Part shown: positions 9,917-18,861 of the stretch, one piece after another
Layout: every line of letters starts with the position of its first letter
How positions within the stretch are numbered: position 1 is the stretch's first letter
NCBI GenBank assembly: GCA_900539915.1
Contig: UQDU01000007.1
Span: 8,061 to 72,060 of the forward strand
DNA from: an uncultured Bacteroidales bacterium
GTDB lineage: Bacteria; Bacteroidota; Bacteroidia; Bacteroidales; Muribaculaceae
Direction: 5' to 3'
DNA length: 64,000 bases
Translations under genes and position numbers: made by a program
Notes under the pieces: model-generated
The model's input: only the letters and a program-made list of their open reading frames with translations
The model's database searches: none
What the model was told of the DNA's origin: nothing

Positions 9917-10345
9917 TCAGTATATGAGCATCCAGTAGGCTCCGCAGTCGCGCAGGTAGCGTATCCGTTCCCACGGTATCAGTTCGTCAGCCGGGACACG
10001 CCTGTCGGGGTCGTGACGGTACTCTATCCTGACGCTGCGGCCGCGGCATATGACGAGGCGGTGGGGCAGCACTGCGCGTGCTGTCTCGGGCTTGAGGGCG
10101 TAGCTGTAGAAGATTATCAGTATGACCGACGGGATGAGCACCATTATCAGCATAAGGGCCACAAGAGCCCATCGGATGTCATGCAGAGCCAGCGCGACTG
10201 CCGCGAGGACTATCGGGGGTGCTGCCAGTATGATGCCCCATATCCGCAGCCAGCGACCGAGCATATGGCGTACCATGGCGCCTACGGGCACTTTGAAGTA
10301 ATCGGTAGTGATGCAGCCTTCGGTCACCATATCTCCTTTTTCCAT
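9917..10345 (-). CDS. Small membrane protein of unknown function
   Basis: A 142-residue protein. About 30 soluble residues are followed by two adjacent hydrophobic helices (IWGIILAAPPIVLAAVAL and ALVALMLIMVLIPSVILII), then a basic soluble tail with a PWERIRYLRDCGAYWMLIY end. The overall plan resembles YcxB/PH-like membrane proteins, but the family was not recognised. It overlaps the 3' end of the acyltransferase gene by 22 bases, or by 7 if the second Met at 10330 is used. It is therefore probably the last gene of the radA operon. Confidence 0.6.
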   Translation of the reverse strand: MEKGDMVTEGCITTDYFKVPVGAMVRHMLGRWLRIWGIILAAPPIVLAAVALALHDIRWALVALMLIMVLIPSVILIIFYSYALKPETARAVLPHRLVICRGRSVRIEYRHDPDRRVPADELIPWERIRYLRDCGAYWMLIY

Positions 10346-12492
10346 TTCTGAGGCAACAATGATATGATTTTATCCACAAGCCGAGGCATCCACCGCCGCT
10401 TGTAGTGGAATACAATCGCGGCCACCAGCCATAAGGCCAAGAATGAGACGGCGATGGAGCCCCATAGCTCCGCAGAAAATCCCTGTGCTTTAAATAACCG
10501 TGCCTCAAAACCGTACATCAGGAAGCCCACTTTGCTGTCCTGGAGCAGGTAGCATCCCAAGGAGGCCACTCCGAGAAGATTGACAATTTTGTTGTGAAAC
10601 GAGAAACGGATGAAAAAACACACGAAGAAAAATGCGCTCAGATTCACCAGCAGACCCTGTCGCTGATAGGGGGAGAATAGAGATTTCTGCATGTCAGGCT
10701 CGTCTACAGCTGGGAGGTGAAGCACTCCCTGCAAGGTCGCAAACAACAGGAATCCGGCAATGAGGCTCCACAGCGGCATGGCGCGGAGCGCATGCTCTCT
10801 TGCCATCCACCATCCCACCACGTAGAGCCATAGGAAATAGAACATGACATCGGCAGGGTACAGGTAGTCTTGGTAGTCGAATCCCCAGTAGTTATACATG
10901 TCATGCAGAGGGTTCTGGCCTAACCATCCGCAATAGATTCCGGCACACGTGAGCATGAGCGTCAGGAGTCTCAGCGACTTAAGGTCAAAGCGGCTCAGGC
11001 CTTTGTTGACCAGAGGGGTGAGGGTAATCAGCAGCAGATATGCCTTGATAAACCAGTAGTGGCTGCTGCCTATGGGGAATATGATGGATTTGACAAGGTC
11101 GGTCAGGGTGTGGTATTCGGCGTGGGTCTTGCCGAGCAGTGCGATAATCGCGAGTGAAAGCAGATTGAACAGCAGGACTGTCAGCCATATGTTGATGACC
11201 GATTTCCACGTGAGACGCAATCCCATGACACCTAACAGCATCACGTAAACCGACACGCAACACGAGTTGATGCCGAAGATGATTATGCCCCAGGGGTCAT
11301 ACAGGGAGAAGTCGGGCGCGGTCTTGGAAAATGTAAGATGCTCCATCAATATCATCGACATGGCCAGGATGCGTGCAAGCTCGATAGAGGAGTTGCGGCG
11401 CGATGAACGTGCCACGGTAGGGGTTGGGACGAGCGGAACAGCCGGGGCGGTGGCGCGTAATGCCGGAAGGCGTCGGGCTATGAAGACTGTAATCAGTAAC
11501 AGAGGCTCGTAGATTAGCCATGAGATTACAGCGGCAAATGCTGTAGTCGACAGGCAGATGGTTACCACTGTGACAAGGTTGGCTTTAATCGACAGCTCTA
11601 TGTCGTTCATCAGATGTGGGGCGGCAGGTCCCGTTATCAGCATGAACGTGCCGAGGATGGCGGTGGCGAGCCACGGTGGCCCCTGATACGCCCGTCGGTG
11701 CCGTGCGGCATATGCAAAAAGCAGGATGGAAGCCGTCAGGCTGAGGGCATTGTTGGCATGCCCGGAAGTGAACCAATATGTCCACGGTCCGCTCCGCCAG
11801 TCGTGGAGGTAGATTACTGCCCCAAGAACCGTGATGCACGCCACGCTGCCCATGACAAGCCATCGTGAAGGAAACCGTTTGAACCCTTGTGACGAATTAA
11901 TGTAATATCCGGTTACATACAGGTATATGAAGTAGTATAGATTCCACTGCCACCATGCCAGATAATTCTCTGCCAGCCATCCGCATAGGATGACTGAAGC
12001 GGTCAGGATTATGACGAACGACCTTAGCTGGAATCTGTCAAGCGCGGCAAGCCCCCTGTTGATGAGCGGAGAGAGTATCAGCAGGAAGAGGTATCCGTGT
12101 ATCAGCCGATACGGCATGGATGATACAGGGAAGAATATCATGGTAGCAGCCGTGGTCAGCAGATTTCGGTGGCTGGACGTGGCTGTGTCCCATGCCTCTA
12201 TGTGCGAGCCGGCCACAGATACCAGCGCGAGATTGACCGCGTCATATGACAGCACCACTAATATCAGCATTATCAATGATTTCCATGACAGCCGCAGTCC
12301 GCAGCATCCGATGGTAAGGCAGAGGAGGTTGATGCCGATACCGAGGATGTTCTCCGCAAAGAGCAGCGTCGACGATGAGGCGTCCCAGCTGCTTCCGACG
12401 TTGAGGACTGCATACATGGCCACCGTCATCGTCACGGCGATGGCGGCTGTCACGGCAATGGATTCCTGTCTGAACGGCTGTGGGAGGGTCAT
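10324..12492 (-). CDS. Tandem acyltransferase-3 membrane protein (two repeats)
   Basis: 722 residues, about twice the usual length of an acyltransferase-3 (OafA/YrhL-type) protein. The C-terminal half (from about residue 355) has the full family opening, SSIELARILAMSMILMEHL, with the conserved Arg and His, then a helix series ending near residue 690. The N-terminal half has the same helix order (LRLSWKSLIMLIL against LRLTWKSVINIWL; YRLIHGYLFLLILSPLINRGL against YWFIKAYLLLITLTPLVNKGL). Its first helix lacks the Arg-His motif, so this copy is probably not catalytic. Family members O-acylate surface glycans. The start lies 16 bases after radA. Confidence 0.78.
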   Translation of the reverse strand: MTLPQPFRQESIAVTAAIAVTMTVAMYAVLNVGSSWDASSSTLLFAENILGIGINLLCLTIGCCGLRLSWKSLIMLILVVLSYDAVNLALVSVAGSHIEAWDTATSSHRNLLTTAATMIFFPVSSMPYRLIHGYLFLLILSPLINRGLAALDRFQLRSFVIILTASVILCGWLAENYLAWWQWNLYYFIYLYVTGYYINSSQGFKRFPSRWLVMGSVACITVLGAVIYLHDWRSGPWTYWFTSGHANNALSLTASILLFAYAARHRRAYQGPPWLATAILGTFMLITGPAAPHLMNDIELSIKANLVTVVTICLSTTAFAAVISWLIYEPLLLITVFIARRLPALRATAPAVPLVPTPTVARSSRRNSSIELARILAMSMILMEHLTFSKTAPDFSLYDPWGIIIFGINSCCVSVYVMLLGVMGLRLTWKSVINIWLTVLLFNLLSLAIIALLGKTHAEYHTLTDLVKSIIFPIGSSHYWFIKAYLLLITLTPLVNKGLSRFDLKSLRLLTLMLTCAGIYCGWLGQNPLHDMYNYWGFDYQDYLYPADVMFYFLWLYVVGWWMAREHALRAMPLWSLIAGFLLFATLQGVLHLPAVDEPDMQKSLFSPYQRQGLLVNLSAFFFVCFFIRFSFHNKIVNLLGVASLGCYLLQDSKVGFLMYGFEARLFKAQGFSAELWGSIAVSFLALWLVAAIVFHYKRRWMPRLVDKIISLLPQKWKKEIW

Positions 12493-12508
12493 CGGTGTAG
12501 AAAAGTCG

Positions 12509-13873
12509 TCAGGTGAACAGAGCTTTGAAGGCCTCTTCGACTTTTGACACTTCGATGCAGCGTATCTTCATCTTGGTGGTGTCGATGCCCTTGAGGTTGC
12601 CGCGAGGGATGAGGATGGTGGACATGCCGAGTTTCTCGGCCTCAAGGATGCGCTGCTCTATGCGTGTGACGGGGCGTATCTCCCCGGAGAGGCCGATTTC
12701 GCCGGCCATGCACATGTCCCTTGGCACCGCGAGGTCCACATTGCTTGACATTATGGCGGCTGTCACGGCCAGGTCAAGGGCCGGGTCGTTGACTTTTATG
12801 CCTCCGGCTATGTTGAGAAACACGTCCTTGGATACGAGGTGGAATCCGGCACGTTTCTCCAGCACAGCCAGGAGCATATTCATGCGTTTGGAGTCGAAGC
12901 CTGTGACGGCTCGCTGTGGAGTGCCGTAGGCGGCGGTGGATACAAGTGCCTGTACCTCTATCATAAATGGGCGGATGCCGTCGAGGGTGACACCCACGGC
13001 TATGCCTGACAGTTCCTCCTCCGAACGGCTCAGCAGCATCTCCGACGGATTCGCGACTTCGCGCAGACCGCGCTGGCACATCTCGTAGATGCCCAGCTCC
13101 GAGGTGCTTCCGAAGCGGTTTTTGATGCTTCGGAGTATGCGGTACATATAGTGCTTGTCGCCCTCGAAGTGCAGCACCACGTCCACTATGTGCTCAAGCA
13201 CTTTCGGGCCGGCTATGCTGCCCTCCTTGGTGATATGGCCTATGAGGAGCACCGGCACTCCTGATGTCTTGGAGTAGCGCAGCAGCCGGGCGGCACATTC
13301 GCGTACCTGGCTGACGCTTCCGGCCGATGACTCTATGGCATCGGATGCTATGGTCTGTATGGAGTCGACTACGAGGAGCTGCGGCTTGACATTGTCTATG
13401 TGGTCCATGATGGTCTCCAGCGATGTCTCGCACACGATATAGCAGTTTTCGCTAAGCCGTCCGAGGCGTTCGGCCCGCATCTTGAGCTGGGCTGCGCTTT
13501 CCTCGCCTGACACGTAGAGTATGCGGCGGCTCTTGATTGACAGCACGTTCTGCAACACGAGCGTGGATTTACCTATGCCCGGCTCGCCGCCTATCAGCAC
13601 CATCGAGCCGGTCACAAGGCCTCCGCCAAGCACACGGTTAAGCTCGTCGGAGGGCATGTGTATGCGTTCTTCGTCGCTGTGGGGTATCTCAGAAACTTTG
13701 ACAGGACGGCTCTTCAGCTCCCGGGAGGCCAGCGGAGCCTTTGACGACGAGGGTATGACACGTTCCTCGACCATGGTGTTCCATTGGCCGCACTGGGGGC
13801 ATCTTCCCTCCCATTTCGGTGACTCCGCGCCACATTCGGTGCAGAACCATGCTGTCTTGATTTTCTTTGCCAT
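12509..13873 (-). CDS. radA: DNA repair protein RadA/Sms
   Basis: A 454-residue RecA-like ATPase that promotes branch migration during recombination repair. It has an N-terminal zinc finger (Cys 11, 14, 25, 28), a Walker A loop GGEPGIGKST at 95-104, the RadA-specific KNRFGSTSE motif, and a C-terminal Lon-protease-like domain (AGGIKVNDPALDLAV, GEIGLSGEIRPV). The TATCTTTG box ends seven bases before the ATG, so the leader is nearly absent. The membrane acyltransferase and a small membrane protein follow in the same direction. Confidence 0.95.
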   Translation of the reverse strand: MAKKIKTAWFCTECGAESPKWEGRCPQCGQWNTMVEERVIPSSSKAPLASRELKSRPVKVSEIPHSDEERIHMPSDELNRVLGGGLVTGSMVLIGGEPGIGKSTLVLQNVLSIKSRRILYVSGEESAAQLKMRAERLGRLSENCYIVCETSLETIMDHIDNVKPQLLVVDSIQTIASDAIESSAGSVSQVRECAARLLRYSKTSGVPVLLIGHITKEGSIAGPKVLEHIVDVVLHFEGDKHYMYRILRSIKNRFGSTSELGIYEMCQRGLREVANPSEMLLSRSEEELSGIAVGVTLDGIRPFMIEVQALVSTAAYGTPQRAVTGFDSKRMNMLLAVLEKRAGFHLVSKDVFLNIAGGIKVNDPALDLAVTAAIMSSNVDLAVPRDMCMAGEIGLSGEIRPVTRIEQRILEAEKLGMSTILIPRGNLKGIDTTKMKIRCIEVSKVEEAFKALFT

Positions 13874-13880
13874 AGCATCA

Positions 13881-13917
13881 CAAAGATAGCGAATATGTGG
13901 GAAAAGATGTAACTTTG
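13881..13917. promoter_or_regulatory. Divergent promoter boxes, radA and formate/nitrite transporter
   Basis: Minus-strand TATCTTTG (13881-13888) faces radA. Plus-strand TAACTTTG (13910-13917) faces the channel gene. The two start sites are separated by fewer than 60 bases, so the two polymerases may interfere. Confidence 0.6.
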
Positions 13918-13939
13918 CCTCTAAAATAGACTGGTCATT

Positions 13940-14704
13940 ATGAAATCACAGCAGCAGATTGTAGGCGAACTTGTAGGTGTGGGCGTGGCTAAGACGGCTT
14001 ATCCGCCGATGCAGAAATTTGTGCGGACGTTGATGGCCGGAGCTTTTATAGCTCTGGGAGGCATCCTGTCGGTGGTCGCGTCGGCCGGCTTTGCCGACAA
14101 TCCGTCGGCTCAGAAAATCGTTTCGGGGCTGGCGTTCCCTATAGGGTTGCTGCTGACGGTGGTTTTCGGGGCCGAACTGTTCACTGGCAATTGTGCCGTG
14201 CTGATGCCTGGAGCCATCAGGGGGAGCCTGTCTGTAGGTCAAGTGATTGGGAATCTTGCGGCGGTGTGGGCAGGTAATTTTGTCGGGGCGTTGGCCGTTG
14301 TCGCTCTGATGGTCATGGGCAGCGGACTGCTTGACGCGGCTCCGTTTTCATCGGTGATAGTGAAGATGGCCGACATGAAGGTGTCATTGGACCCCATGAC
14401 GGCTTTCTGGCGCGGTATAGGGTGCAACTGGCTCGTCTGTCTGGCCATATGGCTTGCACTGACCTCTGACAGTCTTGTCGGTAAGGCGGTCGGTTGCTGG
14501 ATTCCTGTGGCGGCATTCGTGATTCTCGGTCTTGAGCACTCCGTGGCCAACATGTTTTTCATCCCTGCCGGCATGTATGTGTCAGGCTGCTGGGATTTTG
14601 CCGCACTCATCGGCAATCTCCTTCCTGTCACCCTCGGCAACATCGTCGGCGGCTCTCTCTTTGTAGGCTGCCTCGCCGCATGGCTCTACCGCCCGAAGGA
14701 GTGA
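13940..14704 (+). CDS. Formate/nitrite transporter family channel
   Basis: A 254-residue inner-membrane channel of the FocA/NirC (FNT) family, pentameric in known members, passing formate, nitrite or hydrosulfide. It has six hydrophobic segments, with FGAELFTGNC after the second and a HSVANMFFIPAGM block before the last two, as in FNT proteins. Which anion it carries cannot be told from the sequence. It has its own promoter and nothing follows it in the same direction. Confidence 0.88.
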   Translation: MKSQQQIVGELVGVGVAKTAYPPMQKFVRTLMAGAFIALGGILSVVASAGFADNPSAQKIVSGLAFPIGLLLTVVFGAELFTGNCAVLMPGAIRGSLSVGQVIGNLAAVWAGNFVGALAVVALMVMGSGLLDAAPFSSVIVKMADMKVSLDPMTAFWRGIGCNWLVCLAIWLALTSDSLVGKAVGCWIPVAAFVILGLEHSVANMFFIPAGMYVSGCWDFAALIGNLLPVTLGNIVGGSLFVGCLAAWLYRPKE

Positions 14705-14736
14705 GGTGCGGCGGATGATGCGTAGGCTTAATGAAT

Positions 14737-14775
14737 AAAAAAAAAGATGATGAAGCGGAAAGCTTCATCATCTTT
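14737..14775 (-). terminator. Terminator of tRNA-Pro (minus strand)
   Basis: A perfect 14-bp stem (14743-14756 against 14762-14775) with loop GGAAA. Read on the minus strand it is followed by a run of T. It may also end the formate/nitrite channel transcript from the other side. Confidence 0.75.
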
Positions 14776-14791
14776 GGGCTTTTGTAGTTGG

Positions 14792-14865
14792 TCGGGGTGA
14801 CTAGACTCGAACTAGCGACCTCACGCCCCCCAGACGCGTACTCTAACCAACTGAGCTACACCCCG
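14792..14865 (-). tRNA. tRNA-Pro (anticodon GGG)
   Basis: A 74-nt cloverleaf: acceptor CGGGGTG pairing with CACCCCG, D-arm with AGTTGGTTA loop, anticodon loop CTGGGGG giving GGG, and TTCGAGT T-loop. The 3' CCA is not encoded. Confidence 0.93.
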
Positions 14866-15033
14866 ATTTTGTTTTCAAAAGCGATGCAAAGGTAAGGAGT
14901 TTTGCGGAATGATGCAATACCTCGCGCCAAAAATTATCACATTTTAACAGAACCGCGGATTCAATAGGGTGCACCGAGGTCTGCGCTCCTGCAGGTGAGT
15001 GTTTTGCAACATGGCTCTGACTGTCGAGGCGCC

Positions 15034-18000
15034 CTATGATTTGGGGGCGAGAAAACGGCGCATGCTGTCGGTGGGCAGTCCGCGGCGTCGGGCGTAGTCT
15101 TCAAACTGCTCCCGGGTTATCTCTCCTACGCTGAAATACCGGGCTTCGTCGCGGATGATGAAGAAGCCGGTTGTGGTGGCCTGGGGGTAGAGTGCTCCGT
15201 TTTCGGTATATGAGATTCCCAGCGATTTGTAGTCAAGCAGTTTGTCGGCCTCAAATATGAGCGATTGGTCGGGCATGGACTGGTAGCCGATGGCCGGACG
15301 TATGCCGCGACCCTGGGAGATGCGCTGGTGGAGCATCTCTGTGGCCGCCTCGGCGAGCCTGTCGGCTATGGACTGGTGGAGCATCGCCGAAAATTCGTCG
15401 CCTGATGCGCGTCGTGATTCTATGCGGTCCTGGATGTCGGTACCGGCAGTGCATGTGAAGAATGTCAGGCGGTCAGGAGGGCACTGCGCACCGTCGGGAG
15501 CCTCGGCGATGAAATCGGCCAACGCTAATCTCGGCTGATTGCCGGCATCGGTCTGCTGGCGCAGGGTGGGGAACACCACTTCCTCGTTGTCCTTATAGAT
15601 GATTATGTCGTTGCCTCTGGAGGCGGCGGCATAGGTGGCTGTGCGCACTCTTATGCCTTGCGGAATGCTCTCCGTCAGGCTGTCGAGCAGACGGTTTGCC
15701 TCCTTGATGAGCTGCATGGCCTCCGCTCCCTTCATGCGCTTGTCCTCGGGCAGTGAGGCGAGCCACTGTGCGCGGCAGTGGTCGCAGCCTTTGATGTCGG
15801 TCATGGATGCCAGCGATGCGTCCAATCCCCATGCTATGAGGAAAGCGCGCCAGTTGATATATCCGCGAACCTCTGAAATCGGGAAATGATGGTCGGCCAC
15901 CCCTACAGGGAGGGGAGATGAGAGGGTGCCGTCGGTAGGAGCCTTGTGGCGCAGTGAGTTTGCTTTGTCAAGAGTCAGAAGTGTTGCTGAAGGTGTGGCA
16001 TGTGAGGCTCTCAGTCGGGCCTGTTGCTCCTGAAGGGCTCGGATGGCTTCCTGTCGGGTGGCCGGATTGAGCCATTGACGCGCTACGACAGGGAGTTGGG
16101 CGGCATCGACTGTGTGGAATACCTGTCCGCTGTAGCCCGGGGCTATGCGGACGGCTGTGTGTATGGCCGATGTGGCCGCTCCACCTACGAAAAGAGGTAT
16201 CTGCAAGCCCTCGCGCTCCATCAGTGCGGCAAATGCCTGCATCTCGTGGAGCGAAGGGGTAATCAGACCGCTCAGGCCTATCATGTCCGCTTTGAAATCG
16301 CGTGCATGGGCGAGGATTGTCTCTGCCGGAACCATCACCCCGAGGTCATCGACACGGAAACCGTTGCAGCGGAGTATGATGGCCACGATGTTCTTGCCTA
16401 TGTCATGCACATCGCCCTTGACGGTAGCGAGCACTACACGCGGAGCATCTGATGACTGGTCGGAGATGCCGGAAGCCGATGCCTGTTCGATGTAGGGTGT
16501 CAGCCATTTGACGGCCTCCTTCATGGCTCCGGCGCTCTTGACCACCTGGGGGAGGAAGATGCGGCCGTCGGCAAACAGGCGTCCCACCTCGTTCATCCCG
16601 GCCATCAGGCTGCCGTCGACAATCTCCATGGCCGATTTCCCGGCTGTGATTTCGCTCTGTAGCAGCGTCTCTATGCCGTCGTGGCGGCCACGCACTATCA
16701 TGTCGGCTATCTGCTCGGAGGCTGTTTTGGGCGCGTCGGAGGCTTTTGGTGCAGCTGCCGGACTTTTGGCTGCTGCCGTGGAAGCCAGGATGTCGGCGGC
16801 TATCTCAACGAGGGTGTCTACTGCGTGGGGGGAGTCGTTGAGCAGCACATGGTCAACCGTCTCGATGAGGCGGCTGTCGAAGTCATCGGCTGTCTTCATG
16901 GCCGACGGATTGACGATACCCATGTCAAGTCCCTCGGCGAGGGTGATGAAGCGCGTGTGCATGGCTTCGCGGACCGTGTTGTTGCCGCGGAATGAGAACG
17001 ACAGATTGCTTATGCCGCCGCTGACATGCACCCCGGGCATTTCGGCCTTGATGGATTTGCTGGCCTCGATGAATGCGCGTCCGAAATCGTTGTGGGCTTC
17101 TATGCCGGTCGCAACGGCGAGCACGTTGGGGTCGAATATTATGTCACACGGCTGCAGTCCGGCTTTGTTGATGAGCAGGTCATACTGCCGGCGCACCACC
17201 TCCATCTTGCGCCCGTAGGTGTCGGCCTGGCCTGTCTCGTCCATCGCCATCACCACCACGGCGCATCCCATGTCACGTATCTCGCGGGCGTGGCGCAGAA
17301 ATGCGTCCTCACCCTCCTTCAAGGATATGGAGTTGACTATGCCGCGTCCGCGCAGGTGCTTCATACCCTCGGCGATAGCATCCCAGTTGCTGGAGTCAAT
17401 CATCACCGGGACGGTGGAGGTCACGCTGTCGGCGGCGAGAAGTTCAAGGAAACGGCCCATCTCGCGAGGGGCGTCCAGCATGGCATCGTCAACGTTGACA
17501 TCTATGACCGCCGCACCAGCGATGACCTGCGAACGGGCTATGTCTATGGCCTCGTCGAGTTTGTCCTCCTTGATGAGGCGCAGGAACTTGCGGCTACCGG
17601 CCACGTTGCACCGTTCGCCTATCTTGACGAAATCGCCGCCATTGGCAGGTATGTCGGTCAGTTGCAGCCCGGCCAGGCGCATATGGTCGTCGGCATCAGG
17701 GATAGGGCGTGGAGAAGCGGAGGCAGCTAAAGAGGCGAGGGCGCGTATGTGCTCCGGGGTGGTGCCGCAGCAGCCGCCTATGATGTTGAGCAGCCGAGCG
17801 TCAAGCAGCGGACTGATGGCCTCGGCCATCTTTTCGGGAGTCTCGTCATAACCGCCTGATTCATTGGGAAGTCCGGCGTTGGGGTAGAAGCTCACCGCAC
17901 AGGGCACCGTGTCAAGCATCTTGATATACGGTATGAGCTGGTCGGCTCCGAATCCGCAGTTGAGTCCGATTGAGAGCGGTTCGGCATGGGCCACCGAGGC

Positions 18001-18729
18001 CACGAACGCCATCAGCGTCTGTCCGGCGAGTGTGCGCCCGTTTTCGGTAAGTGTGGCCGAAATCATTATCGGTATTCTGCGCCCTGCGGCTTTCATGGCC
18101 TGTATGGCGGCATATATGGCCGATTTGGTGTTGAGGGTGTCAAAGCAGGTCTCAAACAGCAGAGCGTCCACGCCGGCATCTATCAGTACGGCTATCTGGC
18201 GGCGGTAAGCGTCGGTCAGCCTGTCCCATGTCAGAGGGTCGTCATCGCCGAGGCTCGATGCCATCGACAGGGATTTGTTTGTGGGTCCGATGCTCGCGGC
18301 AATCCATTTCGGTGACTCGGGATGGTCAGCGCGATACTCCTCGATGGCTTCACGCGCCACTTTGACGGCAGCGCGGTTGATTTCCTCGACATGCGCGTCC
18401 AGGCCGTACTCGGCCAGCGAGAGGCTGTTGGAGCTGAACGTGTTGGCGCATATGATGTCGGCCCCGGCCTCTAAATACGCCCGGTGTATGTCGCGTATGA
18501 CATGGGGGGCGGTCAGTGACAGCACGTCGTTGCACCCGGTCAGGTTACATGGATGCTCGGCAAATGCCTTGCCGCGGAAATCGGCCTCCGAGAGGGCACG
18601 GGTCTGTATCATGGTGCCCATGGCTCCGTCAAGCACGAGCACGCGCCGTCTGACCGTTTCGGCCAGCAGAGCGGCGTGACCTTCGTAGGCCATCTGTCTT
18701 ATATCCTGTAGATTATCGGTTGGTGCCAT
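15034..18729 (-). CDS. metH: Cobalamin-dependent methionine synthase
   Basis: A 1231-residue cytosolic enzyme that transfers a methyl group from 5-methyltetrahydrofolate via cobalamin to homocysteine. All four modules are present in order. The homocysteine-binding barrel has GLNCGFGA and GGCCGTTPEH zinc-ligand Cys. The pterin-binding barrel includes KIGERCNVAGSRKF. The cobalamin cap and Rossmann domain has VKGDVHDIGKNIV near residue 770, giving the lower axial His. The AdoMet-dependent reactivation domain has RIRPAIGYQSMPDQS-type sequence near the C-terminus. No cobalamin riboswitch is visible in the short leader. The promoter box TAACTTTG is at 18762-18769. Confidence 0.96.
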   Translation of the reverse strand: MAPTDNLQDIRQMAYEGHAALLAETVRRRVLVLDGAMGTMIQTRALSEADFRGKAFAEHPCNLTGCNDVLSLTAPHVIRDIHRAYLEAGADIICANTFSSNSLSLAEYGLDAHVEEINRAAVKVAREAIEEYRADHPESPKWIAASIGPTNKSLSMASSLGDDDPLTWDRLTDAYRRQIAVLIDAGVDALLFETCFDTLNTKSAIYAAIQAMKAAGRRIPIMISATLTENGRTLAGQTLMAFVASVAHAEPLSIGLNCGFGADQLIPYIKMLDTVPCAVSFYPNAGLPNESGGYDETPEKMAEAISPLLDARLLNIIGGCCGTTPEHIRALASLAASASPRPIPDADDHMRLAGLQLTDIPANGGDFVKIGERCNVAGSRKFLRLIKEDKLDEAIDIARSQVIAGAAVIDVNVDDAMLDAPREMGRFLELLAADSVTSTVPVMIDSSNWDAIAEGMKHLRGRGIVNSISLKEGEDAFLRHAREIRDMGCAVVVMAMDETGQADTYGRKMEVVRRQYDLLINKAGLQPCDIIFDPNVLAVATGIEAHNDFGRAFIEASKSIKAEMPGVHVSGGISNLSFSFRGNNTVREAMHTRFITLAEGLDMGIVNPSAMKTADDFDSRLIETVDHVLLNDSPHAVDTLVEIAADILASTAAAKSPAAAPKASDAPKTASEQIADMIVRGRHDGIETLLQSEITAGKSAMEIVDGSLMAGMNEVGRLFADGRIFLPQVVKSAGAMKEAVKWLTPYIEQASASGISDQSSDAPRVVLATVKGDVHDIGKNIVAIILRCNGFRVDDLGVMVPAETILAHARDFKADMIGLSGLITPSLHEMQAFAALMEREGLQIPLFVGGAATSAIHTAVRIAPGYSGQVFHTVDAAQLPVVARQWLNPATRQEAIRALQEQQARLRASHATPSATLLTLDKANSLRHKAPTDGTLSSPLPVGVADHHFPISEVRGYINWRAFLIAWGLDASLASMTDIKGCDHCRAQWLASLPEDKRMKGAEAMQLIKEANRLLDSLTESIPQGIRVRTATYAAASRGNDIIIYKDNEEVVFPTLRQQTDAGNQPRLALADFIAEAPDGAQCPPDRLTFFTCTAGTDIQDRIESRRASGDEFSAMLHQSIADRLAEAATEMLHQRISQGRGIRPAIGYQSMPDQSLIFEADKLLDYKSLGISYTENGALYPQATTTGFFIIRDEARYFSVGEITREQFEDYARRRGLPTDSMRRFLAPKS

Positions 18730-18761
18730 ATGCGTAACTGTTAGGTCGGTTATATGAGTTG

Positions 18762-18769
18762 CAAAGTTA
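18762..18769 (-). promoter_or_regulatory. Promoter box of metH
   Basis: Minus-strand TAACTTTG, giving a leader of about 30 nt. It overlaps the region just beyond the amtB terminator. Confidence 0.55.
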
Positions 18770-18771
18770 CA

Positions 18772-18806
18772 TAAAAAATGTCCCTACACATCGGCGTGCG
18801 GGGACA
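18772..18806 (-). terminator. Terminator of amtB
   Basis: Stem 18779-18789 against 18796-18806 (one mismatch, one G-U), followed on the minus strand by a T6 run. It sits directly against the metH promoter. Confidence 0.65.
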
Positions 18807-18861
18807 TTTATCCTCATTTATATAACATTTTATACACACATCAGTGACATTCCGTTAATTT

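Noticed and set aside
18730..18861. Cobalamin riboswitch before metH
   Set aside because: The leader is only about 30 nt after a clear promoter box. No B12-box or large structure is seen.
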